In this document: piece after piece, positions 18,374 through 27,049 of the stretch | Numbering within the stretch: the first letter of the stretch is position 1 | Layout: every line of letters starts with the position of its first letter | Assembly: GCF_000939975.1 (NCBI RefSeq) | Contig: NZ_LK391969.1 | Coordinates: 1,555,344 to 1,619,343, forward strand | Length of the DNA stretch: 64,000 bases | Direction: 5' to 3' | Origin: Pseudomonas saudimassiliensis | Lineage (GTDB): Bacteria > Pseudomonadota > Gammaproteobacteria > Pseudomonadales > Pseudomonadaceae | Translations under genes and position numbers: made by a program | Notes under the pieces: model-generated | Databases searched by the model: none | What the model saw: the letters and a program-made list of their open reading frames with translations, nothing else | Told to the model about the DNA's origin: nothing

Positions 18374-18813
18374 GTCACCTGATAGTCACCCAACGCAAGC
18401 TATTGCCCAGACTGCTGGATACCCTGCTCACCCTGTTCGCCTGGGCCGGCTTTGGCTGGCTGATCTACCAGGGCCTGATCAACGTGTTGCAGGTTCAGCC
18501 CGACGCTGGACCAAGACCGCTGAATCTCAGCATCAATACCATCAGCATGTATGCACTGATTGCGACGGCCAACGGCCTGCTGCTGATCCTGTGGGCCCAG
18601 TACAACCGGTATCGCTTTTCCGTGGAGCGGCGCACGCGCCGGGGCGAGTTGTCCAATGACGCGTTGGCGAGCCTGCTGGGGGTAGCCGCCACGAGCCTGC
18701 AACAGATGCAGGAGACCCGCAGCATTGTTGTCAGCCATGATGGTGACGGCAATATCAGCAATGTGCAGGCGCGCTACCCCAGGAGCTCATCCGCCTCCGT
18801 CCGTCACGCTTGA
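18370..18813 (+). CDS. pgaD: PgaD-like inner-membrane PNAG synthase subunit (orphan)
   Basis: A 147-residue protein beginning MSHLIVTQRKLLPRLLD, with two membrane helices (about residues 15-37 and 57-78) followed by a basic cytoplasmic region (WAQYNRYRFSVERRTRRG). Length, topology and the WAxYNxxRF segment match PgaD, the small partner of glycosyltransferase PgaC in poly-beta-1,6-GlcNAc synthesis, whose activity depends on c-di-GMP. Its ATG overlaps the stop of the pgaA fragment (ATGA). No pgaB or pgaC is present, so it is probably non-functional for PNAG unless the missing genes lie elsewhere. The C-terminal residues after NVQARYP run into one copy of a 15-bp direct repeat, so the tail may be altered. 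Confidence 0.65.
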   Translation: MSHLIVTQRKLLPRLLDTLLTLFAWAGFGWLIYQGLINVLQVQPDAGPRPLNLSINTISMYALIATANGLLLILWAQYNRYRFSVERRTRRGELSNDALASLLGVAATSLQQMQETRSIVVSHDGDGNISNVQARYPRSSSASVRHA

Positions 18814-18841
18814 TGCGGGATAGCCGGGCGCGCTACCCCAG
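18768..18841. repeat. 15-bp direct repeat at the pgaD / sirtuin junction
   Basis: GGCGCGCTACCCCAG occurs at 18768-18782, inside the 3' end of pgaD, and again at 18827-18841, covering the stop codon of the convergent sirtuin gene. The copies start 59 bp apart in the same orientation. Such a repeat can mark a small duplication or a recombination scar next to the truncated pga locus. Confidence 0.55.
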
Positions 18842-19576
18842 CAACTCGGCCAACACCTCCCCCGCCGGCCCGACCAGGCTGTGCTCACGCTCGGCCGCCA
18901 CCGGCACCGGTTCGGTATTCACATGCACCACCGTCGCCCCACCCTCCCACGCCAACTGGGGAATCTGCGCCGCCGGGTAGACCAGTCCCGAGGTGCCCAC
19001 CACCAGCACCAGATCCGCTGATTGCGCAGCCGCTACCGCCCGCTGCCAAGCGTCCTCCGGCAGCGCCTCGCCGAACCAGACCACCCCTGGCCGCAGCATC
19101 CCACCACAGTGACCGCAGCTGGGGGGCGTAATGGCTGCGCCGTCCAGCGGTACCTCGTCGACCGGGACCTGGGCCGGTTTTTCACAGTCGAAGCAGCGGG
19201 TCGTCAGCAAGCTGCCATGCAGATGGATCACCGCGTCGCTGCCGGCCCGCTCGTGCAGGTCATCCACATTCTGGGTCACTACCGTGACCTTCGGCACCCG
19301 CTGCGCCAGCGCGGCAATCGCCCGGTGGGCCGCATTCGGTTCGCGACTCAGCAGCTGTTGTCGCCGCCATTGGTACCAGCCCCATACCCGGGCGGGGTCG
19401 GCGATGAAGCCCTCCGGCGTCGCCAACTGCTGGGGATCGTTATTCGCCCAGAGACCGGTCAGGGCGTCGCGGAAGGTAGCAATTCCGCTTTCCGCGGAGA
19501 CGCCCGCACCGGTGAAAACCAGGATGTGACCGGCCTTCTCGACAAGGTCATGCAGGGTGTCTGGTCGGGCTGCCAT
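18833..19576 (-). CDS. cobB: NAD-dependent protein deacylase, sirtuin (CobB type)
   Basis: Cytoplasmic sirtuin of 247 residues that removes acyl groups from lysines using NAD+. NAD-binding motifs are FTGAGVSAESGIATFRD and TQNVDDLHERAG, and the catalytic His is in HLHGS. Zinc is held by two CxxC pairs (CFDC and CGHC). The YxxR pair in WYQWRRQQL resembles the motif of class III sirtuins that also act on succinyl-lysine, as in E. coli CobB. The start at 19576 is chosen because GGAG lies 6 nt upstream; an ATG four codons earlier has no such site. The gene converges on the pga remnant and has no evident operon partner. Confidence 0.88.
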   Translation of the reverse strand: MAARPDTLHDLVEKAGHILVFTGAGVSAESGIATFRDALTGLWANNDPQQLATPEGFIADPARVWGWYQWRRQQLLSREPNAAHRAIAALAQRVPKVTVVTQNVDDLHERAGSDAVIHLHGSLLTTRCFDCEKPAQVPVDEVPLDGAAITPPSCGHCGGMLRPGVVWFGEALPEDAWQRAVAAAQSADLVLVVGTSGLVYPAAQIPQLAWEGGATVVHVNTEPVPVAAEREHSLVGPAGEVLAELLG

Positions 19577-19720
19577 AAGATGCTCCAATAGTCAGTGATG
19601 CCTATCGACACCGTCCTGCACTGCTCCGGCAATGTCAACGGCAGGGGCCATGAGCCGCCAGTCTGGCTGGTATGATGGCTCACATAAACCCGCTCCACCC
19701 TCACCCACTGGCGAGTTGAG

Positions 19721-20527
19721 ATGATTAAGTCGATTGATTTTGCGCAGTTATATCGCCAGCATCTGGCGCGCAGTGGCCGCCTGTTCAAGACGCCAGATGA
19801 CTGGGACCGCAAGGCCGCGAGCATGCGCACCAGCGTGCTGGACAGTCCCTACCGCACCGACTTTGTCCGCCGGGTGCAGTGCGCAGCGGATGATACCGTG
19901 CTGGATGTGGGTTGCGGCCCCGGCACCATCGGCCTGGCGCTGGCACCCCAGGTAAGACAGGTCTACGGTCTCGATTACAGCCAGGGCATGCTTGATGCCC
20001 TGCTACAGAATGCCAAGGAGCTGCGGCTGGACAATGTCCAACCGGTGCTGGCGTCCTGGGACGACGACTGGAGCGCTGTGCCGGTCTGCGATATTGCGGT
20101 TGTGTCGCGGGCCAGCATCGTGGCGGACATGGCGGATGCGCTGGACAAGCTCAACCGGCATGCCCGCAAGAAGGTCTATCTGACTCAGCTCGTCGGCGGG
20201 CGCTTTGACAGCCGCGAAATAGCCGAGCTTCTGGGTCGGGAAGACCGCAGCTTTCCCGATCACATGTACATCATCAATCTGCTGTACCAGCGCAATATCC
20301 ATCCGACCCTGGATTACATTGAATCGCCCAGCCGCCTGGCCGGCAGCGCCAGCCTTGAACAGCTGACCGAGAAGGTACGGGCCAGCTTCGGTGAGCTGAG
20401 TGCCGAAGAGCAGGAAAAACTCACCGCCTGGTATCAGCGCGACCCGGCATATGCGCAGCAGGGTGGCGAGCCGACACGCTGGGCCTTCATGAGCTGGACA
20501 CCGCCTGCCCATCAATCGGCTGGATGA
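19721..20527 (+). CDS. Class I SAM-dependent methyltransferase upstream of modABC
   Basis: A 268-residue cytoplasmic protein with a Rossmann-type SAM site: VLDVGCGPGTIGLAL (motif I, about residues 66-80) and the acidic VYGLDYS (motif II). The central part (CDIAVVSRASIVADMADALD) fits the methyltransferase core. The C-terminal third (from about residue 165) is all-alpha-like and probably contacts the substrate. It starts 144 bp from the divergent sirtuin and precedes modA by 160 bp in the same orientation. This hints at a link with molybdate or Moco genes, but the substrate cannot be inferred. Confidence 0.75.
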   Translation: MIKSIDFAQLYRQHLARSGRLFKTPDDWDRKAASMRTSVLDSPYRTDFVRRVQCAADDTVLDVGCGPGTIGLALAPQVRQVYGLDYSQGMLDALLQNAKELRLDNVQPVLASWDDDWSAVPVCDIAVVSRASIVADMADALDKLNRHARKKVYLTQLVGGRFDSREIAELLGREDRSFPDHMYIINLLYQRNIHPTLDYIESPSRLAGSASLEQLTEKVRASFGELSAEEQEKLTAWYQRDPAYAQQGGEPTRWAFMSWTPPAHQSAG

Positions 20528-20687
20528 TCATCGCCAGGCGGATTGCCCCCGGGATATTAGTGCCGGCAGGACAGCTCAGGCGAAGCGGGGCTCCCGCTGG
20601 GGTATACTCTTCCTCCTGTCGACCGCGCCTGGCGACCTCCAACCAAGGGCCTATTCATGGCGAAACTGTCTCACGCCGGGAGCCACT

Positions 20688-21431
20688 ATGCGTAAAAGCC
20701 TGCTTGCCGCCCTGCTCCTCTGGTGGGTGCCGCTAGTCCATGCCGATGACATTACTGTCTCCGCCGCAGCCAGCCTGACCAACGCATTCAGGGAGATCGC
20801 CGGGGCGTTTGAGCAGGCCCACCCCGAGCACCGGGTACGGCTCAATTTCGCCGGTTCCGGCATCCTGCTGCAGCAGCTCGCCCGTGGGGCGCCTGTAGAC
20901 GTCTTTGCCAGCGCCGACCAGCTCAGCATGGATCAGGCCGAACAGCAGAAGCTGGTGGATGCAGACAGCCGTCGCGACTTCGTCAGCAACGAACTGGTGT
21001 TGATCACGCCGCTCGCCGGCGCGGTCATTCAGTCGCTCGATGACCTGCGCCGACCCGAATTCACCCGGATTGCCGTGAGCAATCCGGATAGCGTACCGGC
21101 TGGTCGTTACAGCCGCGACGCCCTGGCCGGCCTGCAGCTGTGGCAGCCGCTGCACGACAAGTTTATCCGCACCCAGAACGTACGCCAGACGCTGGACTAC
21201 GTGGCCCGCAACGAGGTGGATGCCGGCTTTGTCTACGCCACCGATGCGGCGCTGATGCCCGACAAGGTCCGCATGCAACTGCACGTGCCGACACCGCAGC
21301 CGATCCGCTATCCGGTCGCGGTGACTACCGACGGCGCGGATAAACCGGCCAGCGCGCTGTTCATGCAGTTTCTGCTCGACGGGCCCGGACAGCACATTCT
21401 GTCCGGCTACGGCTTCGGCCCGGCGAACTGA
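20688..21431 (+). CDS. modA: Molybdate ABC transporter, periplasmic binding protein
   Basis: A 247-residue periplasmic protein that binds molybdate (or tungstate) and delivers it to ModBC. The signal peptide is MRKSLLAALLLWWVPLVHA. The mature start DDITVSAAASLTNAF is the classic ModA oxyanion-binding segment, followed by FAGSGILLQQLARGAPVDVF and, later, YVARNEVDAGFVYATDA. Length is normal. It is the first gene of modABC. A TATACT sequence at 20602-20607 could be the -10 of its promoter. The neighbouring moa/moe genes and the Mo enzyme downstream give it an obvious customer. Confidence 0.93.
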   Translation: MRKSLLAALLLWWVPLVHADDITVSAAASLTNAFREIAGAFEQAHPEHRVRLNFAGSGILLQQLARGAPVDVFASADQLSMDQAEQQKLVDADSRRDFVSNELVLITPLAGAVIQSLDDLRRPEFTRIAVSNPDSVPAGRYSRDALAGLQLWQPLHDKFIRTQNVRQTLDYVARNEVDAGFVYATDAALMPDKVRMQLHVPTPQPIRYPVAVTTDGADKPASALFMQFLLDGPGQHILSGYGFGPAN

Positions 21432-21436
21432 GTGTG

Positions 21437-22114
21437 ATGGATAACGTCTGGGTTCCGCTGCTGCTGTCCCTCAAGGTGGCCGGCTGGGCGACCGCAATCA
21501 ATCTGGTGCTGGGCATTGCCACCGGCTTCTTCCTGGCCCGCACGCGCTTTCCGGGCCGCAACCTCCTCGACAGCCTGCTGACCCTGCCCATGGTCATGCC
21601 GCCAACCGTGCTCGGCTATTACCTGCTGGTACTGACCGGCCGCAACAGCGCCTTGGGCAACTGGCTGCATGACACCTTCGGCATCAACCTGATCTTCACC
21701 TGGCAAGGTGCGGTATTGGCCAGTTCGGTAGTCGCTTTCCCGCTGGTATTCAAACCGGCCCGCGCCGCTTTCGAGGAGGTCAATCCACAACTGGAACAGG
21801 CTGGCCGTGTACTCGGCCAGAGCGAGCTGGCGGTGTTCTTCCGTATTACTCTGCCCCTGGCCTGGCGCGGCATTCTGGCCGGACTGTTGCTGGCCTTTGC
21901 CCGGGCGCTGGGTGAGTTCGGCGCCACCCTGATGATCGCCGGCAGTATTCCCGGGCAGACCCAGACGCTGTCGATTGCCGTTTACGAGGCAGTGCAGGCC
22001 GGCCAGGATCATACTGCCAACCTGCTGGTCGCCATCACTTCCCTGGTGTGCATCAGCGTGCTGCTCAGCGCCACCTGGCTATCGCGCGGACACGGCCGGA
22101 GCCGCCAGGCATGA
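21437..22114 (+). CDS. modB: Molybdate ABC transporter permease
   Basis: Inner-membrane channel subunit of 225 residues with five or six hydrophobic helices. The permease (EAA-like) loop is FFRITLPLAWRGILAGLLLA followed by ARALGEFGATLM, typical of ModB. The ATG at 21437 directly follows a GTG at 21434 and either may start it; both lie only a few bases after the modA stop. The gene end overlaps the modC start by 4 bp (ATGA), indicating translational coupling. Confidence 0.93.
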   Translation: MDNVWVPLLLSLKVAGWATAINLVLGIATGFFLARTRFPGRNLLDSLLTLPMVMPPTVLGYYLLVLTGRNSALGNWLHDTFGINLIFTWQGAVLASSVVAFPLVFKPARAAFEEVNPQLEQAGRVLGQSELAVFFRITLPLAWRGILAGLLLAFARALGEFGATLMIAGSIPGQTQTLSIAVYEAVQAGQDHTANLLVAITSLVCISVLLSATWLSRGHGRSRQA

Positions 22115-22788
22115 TCGAACTGCGACTGGACAAGACGCTGATTTCGCCCACGCGGCGCTTCCACTTGCAACTGGCCTTCAGCAGCGATGCCCAACGATTG
22201 CTGATCTATGGCCCATCCGGCTCCGGCAAGAGCCTGCTTTTACAATCTCTGGCAGGTCTGCAGACCCCGGACGCAGGATTGATCAAGATTGCCGGGCGCA
22301 CCCTGTTCGACTCGGAACGCGCCATCAATGTGCCCGCCCGGCAGCGGCAGCTGGGGTTTCTATTTCAGGACTATGCGTTGTTTCCACACCTCAACGCCCG
22401 GCAGAATATTGCGTTCAGTCTGCGCCGCGGCGTGCTTAATCCGCGGCGCGGCATTCGCGATCAGCGAATAGATGACTGGTTGCAACGGTTCTCGCTGACG
22501 GACGTCCAGCACCTGTACCCACACCAACTATCCGGCGGCCAGCGCCAGCGCACGGCATTGGCTAGGGCGTTGATAACCGAGCCGCAGGCCCTGCTGCTGG
22601 ATGAGCCCTTCAGCGCACTGGATCCGGCGCTGCGTCAGCATATGCGTCGGCAGCTGGCTGACCTGCAGAGTCAGCTGGGCATCCCCATGATCATCATCAG
22701 CCACGACCCGCAGGATCTGGCGTTCTTCGACGCCGCAGTGCTGCAGGTCGAGGCCGGGCGCCTCAAGGGCGCCGCGTCAGCCGAGTAG
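22111..22788 (+). CDS. modC: Molybdate ABC transporter ATPase, short form without the Mo-binding (MOP) domain
   Basis: ATPase that powers molybdate import. Walker A is YGPSGSGKSLLLQ, the Q-loop FLFQDYALFPH, the signature LSGGQRQRTALARAL and Walker B ALLLDEPFSALD, with a switch His in IIISHDP. At 225 residues it ends soon after the nucleotide-binding domain. The usual ModC is about 350 residues with a C-terminal MOP/TOBE domain that can bind molybdate and inhibit transport. That regulatory domain is absent here, with no frameshift seen, so feedback inhibition by this route is unlikely. The stop lies 12 bp inside the convergent moeA gene. Confidence 0.92.
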   Translation: MIELRLDKTLISPTRRFHLQLAFSSDAQRLLIYGPSGSGKSLLLQSLAGLQTPDAGLIKIAGRTLFDSERAINVPARQRQLGFLFQDYALFPHLNARQNIAFSLRRGVLNPRRGIRDQRIDDWLQRFSLTDVQHLYPHQLSGGQRQRTALARALITEPQALLLDEPFSALDPALRQHMRRQLADLQSQLGIPMIIISHDPQDLAFFDAAVLQVEAGRLKGAASAE

Positions 22789-23976
22789 TTCGGAGAAGGG
22801 ATAGAAGGTCAGCAGGTCGCCCGGCTGGCAGGTGGTATTTTCCGGAATCTCCAGCAGCCCATCCGCCCAAGCGGCACTGCTGAGAATGCCGGAACACTGG
22901 TTGTCATACTGCTGCGCCCGGCCGTGGCGCCAGCCGACCCGCATGAACTCCCGGCGCGTACCGGGCTGGGTAACGGCGAAATCCACCGGCACTGGAAAGC
23001 CCTTCGGTGCCACCGCCTGCATGCCCATCCGGCGCAGGATGTAGGGGCGTGACAACAGCGCAAAGGTCACCAGCGTGGACACCGGATTGCCCGGCAGCCC
23101 CATGAAGGGCGTGCCCCGATAGGTGCCGAAGGTCATCGGCTTGCCCGGCTTCAGCGCCAGCTTCCAAAAGCCCACCTCGCCCTCTTCACGCAACAGTTGC
23201 CCCAGATAATCCGCCTCGCCGACCGACACCCCGCCCGAGCTGAGCAGCAGGTCGACACCGTCCAGCGTCGACAGGCGTGCGCGAATCGCTTCCAGGTTAT
23301 CCGGCAGACAGCCCAGGTCCAACACTTCACAGCCCAGCCGTTGCAACCATTGCTGCAGCAGTACGCGGTTGCTGTTGTAGATCTGCCCCGGCTGCAGCGG
23401 TTGGCCCGGCTCGACCAGCTCATCCCCGGTGGACAGCACCGCGACCCGCAGCGGCCGGTAGACCTCCACCTCGGTCACACCCAGCGAAGCAGCCATGGCC
23501 AGCTCTATCGGCCCAAGCCGCACGCCGGCAGCCAGCTTCTGCTCGCCGGGTTGTGCTTCCCCGCCGGCCGGACGGATAAAGCGACCGGCACTGACCGCCT
23601 GACCGAAGCGTGCCCGGCCATCCTCCTGAGGCTCGACGTTCTCCTGCATTTCCACGGCGTCCGCGCCCTCAGGCAGCGGCGCACCGGTGAAGATCCGGGC
23701 GCAGGTGCCGGCTTGCAGCGGCGGGGGCATCTGCCCGGCGAAGATCTTCTGGCTGACCGGCAACGGCTGGCCCGGTATGACCTCGGCGCTGCGCACCGCG
23801 TAACCATCCATGGCGCTGTTGGGCCAGGGCGGCAGGGTGTGCCGGGCGATGAGCGGCTGAGCCAGGATGCGACCGGCGGCCGCGTGGGTGGCAACAGTCT
23901 CGGTCTCGCGCAGCTGCCGCTGATCAGCCTGATCAAGCAGTTGGCGCAGCGCCCGATCAAGCGGTAACAGCGCCAT
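22777..23976 (-). CDS. moeA: Molybdopterin molybdenumtransferase MoeA (copy 1)
   Basis: Inserts molybdenum into adenylylated molybdopterin, the last step of Mo-MPT formation. The 399 residues show the MoeA hallmarks: PNSAMDGYAVRSAEV near the N-terminus, RIFTGAPLPEGADAV, STGDELVEPGQ, the MPT-binding SSGGVSVGEADY, LKPGKPMTFGT and PGNPVSTLVTF. The first motif has Asn where the second copy (27517) and many homologues have DNSAMDGYA. It heads away from modC and follows moaB by 2 bp in the minus-strand operon moaA-moaB-moeA. A second full-length MoeA of 410 residues occurs in the plus-strand operon. Confidence 0.92.
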   Translation of the reverse strand: MALLPLDRALRQLLDQADQRQLRETETVATHAAAGRILAQPLIARHTLPPWPNSAMDGYAVRSAEVIPGQPLPVSQKIFAGQMPPPLQAGTCARIFTGAPLPEGADAVEMQENVEPQEDGRARFGQAVSAGRFIRPAGGEAQPGEQKLAAGVRLGPIELAMAASLGVTEVEVYRPLRVAVLSTGDELVEPGQPLQPGQIYNSNRVLLQQWLQRLGCEVLDLGCLPDNLEAIRARLSTLDGVDLLLSSGGVSVGEADYLGQLLREEGEVGFWKLALKPGKPMTFGTYRGTPFMGLPGNPVSTLVTFALLSRPYILRRMGMQAVAPKGFPVPVDFAVTQPGTRREFMRVGWRHGRAQQYDNQCSGILSSAAWADGLLEIPENTTCQPGDLLTFYPFSELLG

Positions 23977-23978
23977 AT

Positions 23979-24515
23979 TCAGCCCCGGCCACCGCAGTCA
24001 GCCACCGCAGCCAGGTGCGGAACCATGTTGCAGGGCCCCTGACGGGAATCCATCTGCTTCTGCAGAATCCCTTCCCAGGCGGTACGGCAAGCACCGGTGG
24101 AACCGGGCACGCAGCACACCAGGGTACGGTTGGACAGGCCGGCAAAGGCCCGGGATTGAATGGTGGAGGTGCCGATATCCTCGTAGGAAATCTGCCGGAA
24201 CAATTCCCCAAAACCCTCAATGGTGCGATCCAGCAAACAGCTGATCGCCTCTGGCGTGCTGTCACGGTCGGTAAAACCGGTACCACCCGTGGTCAGCACT
24301 ACCTGCACGCTGTCATCGGCGATCCACTGCGCCACCTGTGCACGCACCTGGTAAAGGTTGTCCTGCAGGATCTTGCGCTCCACGACCCGGTGGCCTTCAG
24401 CTTCCAATTGATCCACCAGGTACTGCCCGGAGGTATCGGTCTCCAGGGTACGAGTATCGCTGATGGTCAATACGGCGACATTAAGGGGCACGAAAACCGC
24501 GGTGGTGTGGCTCAT
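23979..24515 (-). CDS. moaB: Molybdopterin adenylyltransferase MoaB/MogA family
   Basis: A 178-residue cytoplasmic protein of the MoaB/Mog fold that binds molybdopterin. In bacteria without MogA it probably adenylylates MPT before MoeA acts. Motifs: VAVLTISDTRTLETDTSGQ at the N-terminus, VVLTTGGTGFTDRDSTPEA in the centre and VCCVPGSTGACRTAWEGIL near the end. It sits between moaA and moeA, 2 bp from moeA, which fits the MoaB-MoeA hand-off. No separate mogA is visible in the window. Confidence 0.92.
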   Translation of the reverse strand: MSHTTAVFVPLNVAVLTISDTRTLETDTSGQYLVDQLEAEGHRVVERKILQDNLYQVRAQVAQWIADDSVQVVLTTGGTGFTDRDSTPEAISCLLDRTIEGFGELFRQISYEDIGTSTIQSRAFAGLSNRTLVCCVPGSTGACRTAWEGILQKQMDSRQGPCNMVPHLAAVADCGGRG

Positions 24516-24539
24516 TGCTGTTCCTTTGGAAAAAGATGG

Positions 24540-25532
24540 TTAACCGCCACTGGCATTCATGAAGCGCAGTATCTGCACTTCGCCATCGGCGCTGAAATCA
24601 TGACGTTCGGGCTTGTATTGCAGGGCTGCCCGGACTGCCTCGAGCACGGGCTGGTTATCGAGCGGGTAGCGGCGCAACAGGGCGCGCATGTCCAGATCAT
24701 GCTCATTGCCCAGGCACAGCAGCAGCTTGCCCTCGGCAGTCAGCCGCACCCGGTTGCAGGTGCTGCAGAAATTGTTACTGTGCGGAGAAATAAAACCAAC
24801 CCGGGTGTGCGGATGGTCCTGCAAATGCACGTAGCGCGCCGGTCCACCCGTATTGTCGCTGCTCGGCAGCAACCGGTACTCCTGCGCCAGCAGATCACGC
24901 ACCTGATCACTGCTGAACAGGGACTGTTCACGGCTACGACCGACATGGCCCAGCGGCATTTCCTCAATAAAGGTGATATCCAGCCCCCGGCTGACCACAA
25001 AGTCGGTCAGGCGCAGGATTTCATCCTCGTTGCGGCCATTGATGACCACAGCGTTGATCTTGACCGACTCGAAGCCCGCTTCACGGGCTGCCTCAATACC
25101 GTCCAGCACCCGTTGCAGTTCACCGACCCGGGTCATCTCGCGAAAACGCTCGGGGCACAGGGTGTCCAGGCTGATATTCAGGCGCTTGACGCCAGCCTCG
25201 GCCAGCGGTTTGGCGAAGCGGGTCAGCTGCGAACCGTTGGTGGTCATTACCAGTTCACGCAGGCCCGGCAGGGCGCTGATGCTCTCGCAGAGCCCAACGA
25301 TCCCCTTGCGCACCAGCGGCTCGCCGCCGGTCAGGCGAATCTTGGTCACCCCGTTGGCAACAAACAGCTGGGCACAGCGTAAGAGCTCCTCCAGCGTCAG
25401 TATCTGCTGGCGCGGCAGGAAGGTCATGTTCTCCGACATGCAGTAGATACAGCGAAAGTCGCAGCGATCTGTCACTGACATGCGGACATAGTCGATCGCG
25501 CGACCATAGCCATCGACCCAGGTAGAGGTCAT
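24540..25532 (-). CDS. moaA: GTP 3',8-cyclase, radical SAM enzyme MoaA
   Basis: Catalyses the first step of Moco synthesis, GTP to 3',8-cyclo-GTP, together with MoaC. The 330-residue protein has the radical-SAM cluster CDFRCIYC (CxxxCxxC), [14 protein letters not shown], and the C-terminal second cluster [15 protein letters not shown] with a further Cys in LLCLG. It ends in Gly-Gly, the tail needed for activity in this family. It is first in the minus-strand moaA-moaB-moeA unit. An ANR-like half-perfect site at 25620-25633, with a TAGACT -10 element placed as in a class II promoter, precedes it. Confidence 0.94.
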   Translation of the reverse strand: MTSTWVDGYGRAIDYVRMSVTDRCDFRCIYCMSENMTFLPRQQILTLEELLRCAQLFVANGVTKIRLTGGEPLVRKGIVGLCESISALPGLRELVMTTNGSQLTRFAKPLAEAGVKRLNISLDTLCPERFREMTRVGELQRVLDGIEAAREAGFESVKINAVVINGRNEDEILRLTDFVVSRGLDITFIEEMPLGHVGRSREQSLFSSDQVRDLLAQEYRLLPSSDNTGGPARYVHLQDHPHTRVGFISPHSNNFCSTCNRVRLTAEGKLLLCLGNEHDLDMRALLRRYPLDNQPVLEAVRAALQYKPERHDFSADGEVQILRFMNASGG

Positions 25533-25619
25533 ACCAGAACTCCCGTGGGGGATTTGAGTTGCAGCGTAAGCCGGGCTGCACAGATAGGACGAGTCTACAC
25601 GCTATGTATTGCTGACGAG

Positions 25620-25633
25620 GTGACCTCGATCAA
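25620..25633 (-). promoter_or_regulatory. ANR/FNR-like site between moaA and mobA
   Basis: GTGACCTCGATCAA differs from the pseudomonad ANR pattern TTGAC-N4-ATCAA at one position. On the minus strand its centre (25626.5) lies 41.5 bp from a predicted start at 25585, and the hexamer at 25597-25592 reads TAGACT. That is the class II FNR arrangement and would serve moaA. Control of the divergent mobA is possible but the -10 there (CACACT) is poorer. Confidence 0.4.
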
Positions 25634-25709
25634 CAACGCGCCCATTCAATTGTGCCACACTAGCATCCATCGCGAGTCTACACCGCCCCTCACACAGGTA
25701 TCTTCGAGC

Positions 25710-26309
25710 ATGTCCGGCACACCCATGTCCACCTCGCCCCCTCCCAGCAGTATCCTGCTGCTGGCCGGAGGCCGCGGCCAGCGCATGGGCGGGCAGGACA
25801 AGGGCTGGGTGCGCTGGGGCGAGCATGCACTGATTGAGCATGTGCAGCGTGTGGCCCGGCCGCTGACCGATGACCTGATCATCTCCTGCAATCGTAACCA
25901 CCAGCGCTACCGGCCACTGGCCGACCAGATGATCAGCGACCCCGGCGACGATTTTCCCGGACCCCTCATCGGTATTATCGAAGCACTCGGGATCGCCCGG
26001 CACCCTTACCTGCTGATCCTGCCCTGTGATGCCCCCCGGCTGGACGCCAGCATCCTGCAGCACCTGCAGCAACACGCTGGCACGCGCCCGGTCATGCTAC
26101 GCCAGGGCAGTTATTGGCAACCCCTGTTCAGTCTGCTGCCCACCGCCGCGCTGCCCTATCTGCAGCAGCAGTGGCAGGCCGGGCAGCGCAGCGTCCAGCG
26201 TGCCCTGCTCGGGCTGGAGCCCATCGCGCTGGACTATCCGAGCGATGACCCGCGGCTGGCCAATTTCAACGAACTTACACTGCTGGCCCAGACGCCAGCA
26301 CAGGATTAG
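25710..26309 (+). CDS. mobA: Molybdenum cofactor guanylyltransferase MobA
   Basis: Adds GMP to Mo-molybdopterin to give the bis-MGD-type cofactor used by DMSO-reductase-family enzymes such as the one encoded downstream. The 199-residue protein has the nucleotidyltransferase motif [16 protein letters not shown], then [20 protein letters not shown] and LPCDAPRLD. The ATG at 25710 is taken because the frame upstream lacks a good start; an ATG five codons later is also possible. It begins a tight plus-strand operon, mobA-moaC-moaD-moaE-moeA2, with 2 bp to moaC. Confidence 0.9.
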   Translation: MSGTPMSTSPPPSSILLLAGGRGQRMGGQDKGWVRWGEHALIEHVQRVARPLTDDLIISCNRNHQRYRPLADQMISDPGDDFPGPLIGIIEALGIARHPYLLILPCDAPRLDASILQHLQQHAGTRPVMLRQGSYWQPLFSLLPTAALPYLQQQWQAGQRSVQRALLGLEPIALDYPSDDPRLANFNELTLLAQTPAQD

Positions 26310-26311
26310 AC

Positions 26312-26785
26312 ATGCTTACCCACCTCGACAATCAGGGCCGCGCCAATATGGTCGATGTCACGGCCAAGGCCGTCACCGAGCGCCAGGCCACCGCCCAGGC
26401 ACGGGTCCAGATGCAACCGCAGACCCTGGCAATGATCCAGGACGGCGGCCACCCCAAGGGGGACGTATTTGCCGTCGCGCGCATCGCCGGCATCCAGGCC
26501 GCCAAACGCACCCATGAGTTGATCCCGCTGTGTCATCCGCTGCTGCTGACCAGCATCAAGGTGCAGCTTGAGGCCCAACCGCCGGAGCATGTGCTGATCA
26601 CTGCCACCTGCAAGCTGGCCGGTCAGACCGGCGTGGAAATGGAAGCCCTGACCGCCGCTTCGATCGCTGCCCTGACCCTGTATGACATGTGCAAGGCCGT
26701 GGACAAGGACATGCAGATTCAGCAGGTTCACCTTGTAGAAAAGCTCGGCGGCAAATCCGGCCATTATGTACGCACCCAGGACTGA
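26312..26785 (+). CDS. moaC: Cyclic pyranopterin monophosphate synthase MoaC
   Basis: Completes conversion of 3',8-cyclo-GTP to cPMP. The 157-residue protein is of standard size and carries [19 protein letters not shown], the catalytic region [33 protein letters not shown] and the C-terminal GGKSGHYVR. It lies 2 bp after mobA and 12 bp before moaD. The TQD end is normal for the family. Confidence 0.95.
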   Translation: MLTHLDNQGRANMVDVTAKAVTERQATAQARVQMQPQTLAMIQDGGHPKGDVFAVARIAGIQAAKRTHELIPLCHPLLLTSIKVQLEAQPPEHVLITATCKLAGQTGVEMEALTAASIAALTLYDMCKAVDKDMQIQQVHLVEKLGGKSGHYVRTQD

Positions 26786-26797
26786 CAGGAGCCAGCA

Positions 26798-27046
26798 ATG
26801 ATCACCGTCTTGTTTTTCGCCAAGTACAAGGAAGAACTGCAGACCGACCAGCTGCAACTCGACTGGCAGCCGCAGTGGCAATCCCTGCGCGACATCCGTG
26901 ACCACCTGGCCCAGCGCGGCGCGCCTTGGACCATCCTCGAGGATCCGAAACTGATGTGCGCGTTGAACGAGGAAATGTGCTCGCTGAGCACCCCGGTCAA
27001 GGCCGGCGACGAGGTGGTGTTCTTCCCCATGGTCACCGGAGGTTAG
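26798..27046 (+). CDS. moaD: Molybdopterin synthase sulfur-carrier subunit MoaD
   Basis: Small ubiquitin-like subunit (82 residues) whose C-terminal Gly-Gly is thiocarboxylated and donates sulfur to cPMP in complex with MoaE. The sequence begins ITVLFFAKYKEEL, has DEVVFFPMVTGG at the end and stops directly after the Gly-Gly. No moeB activator is seen in the window. Its last codons contain the ribosome site of moaE (GGAGGT at 27038-27043). Confidence 0.94.
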   Translation: MITVLFFAKYKEELQTDQLQLDWQPQWQSLRDIRDHLAQRGAPWTILEDPKLMCALNEEMCSLSTPVKAGDEVVFFPMVTGG

Positions 27047-27049
27047 ATC

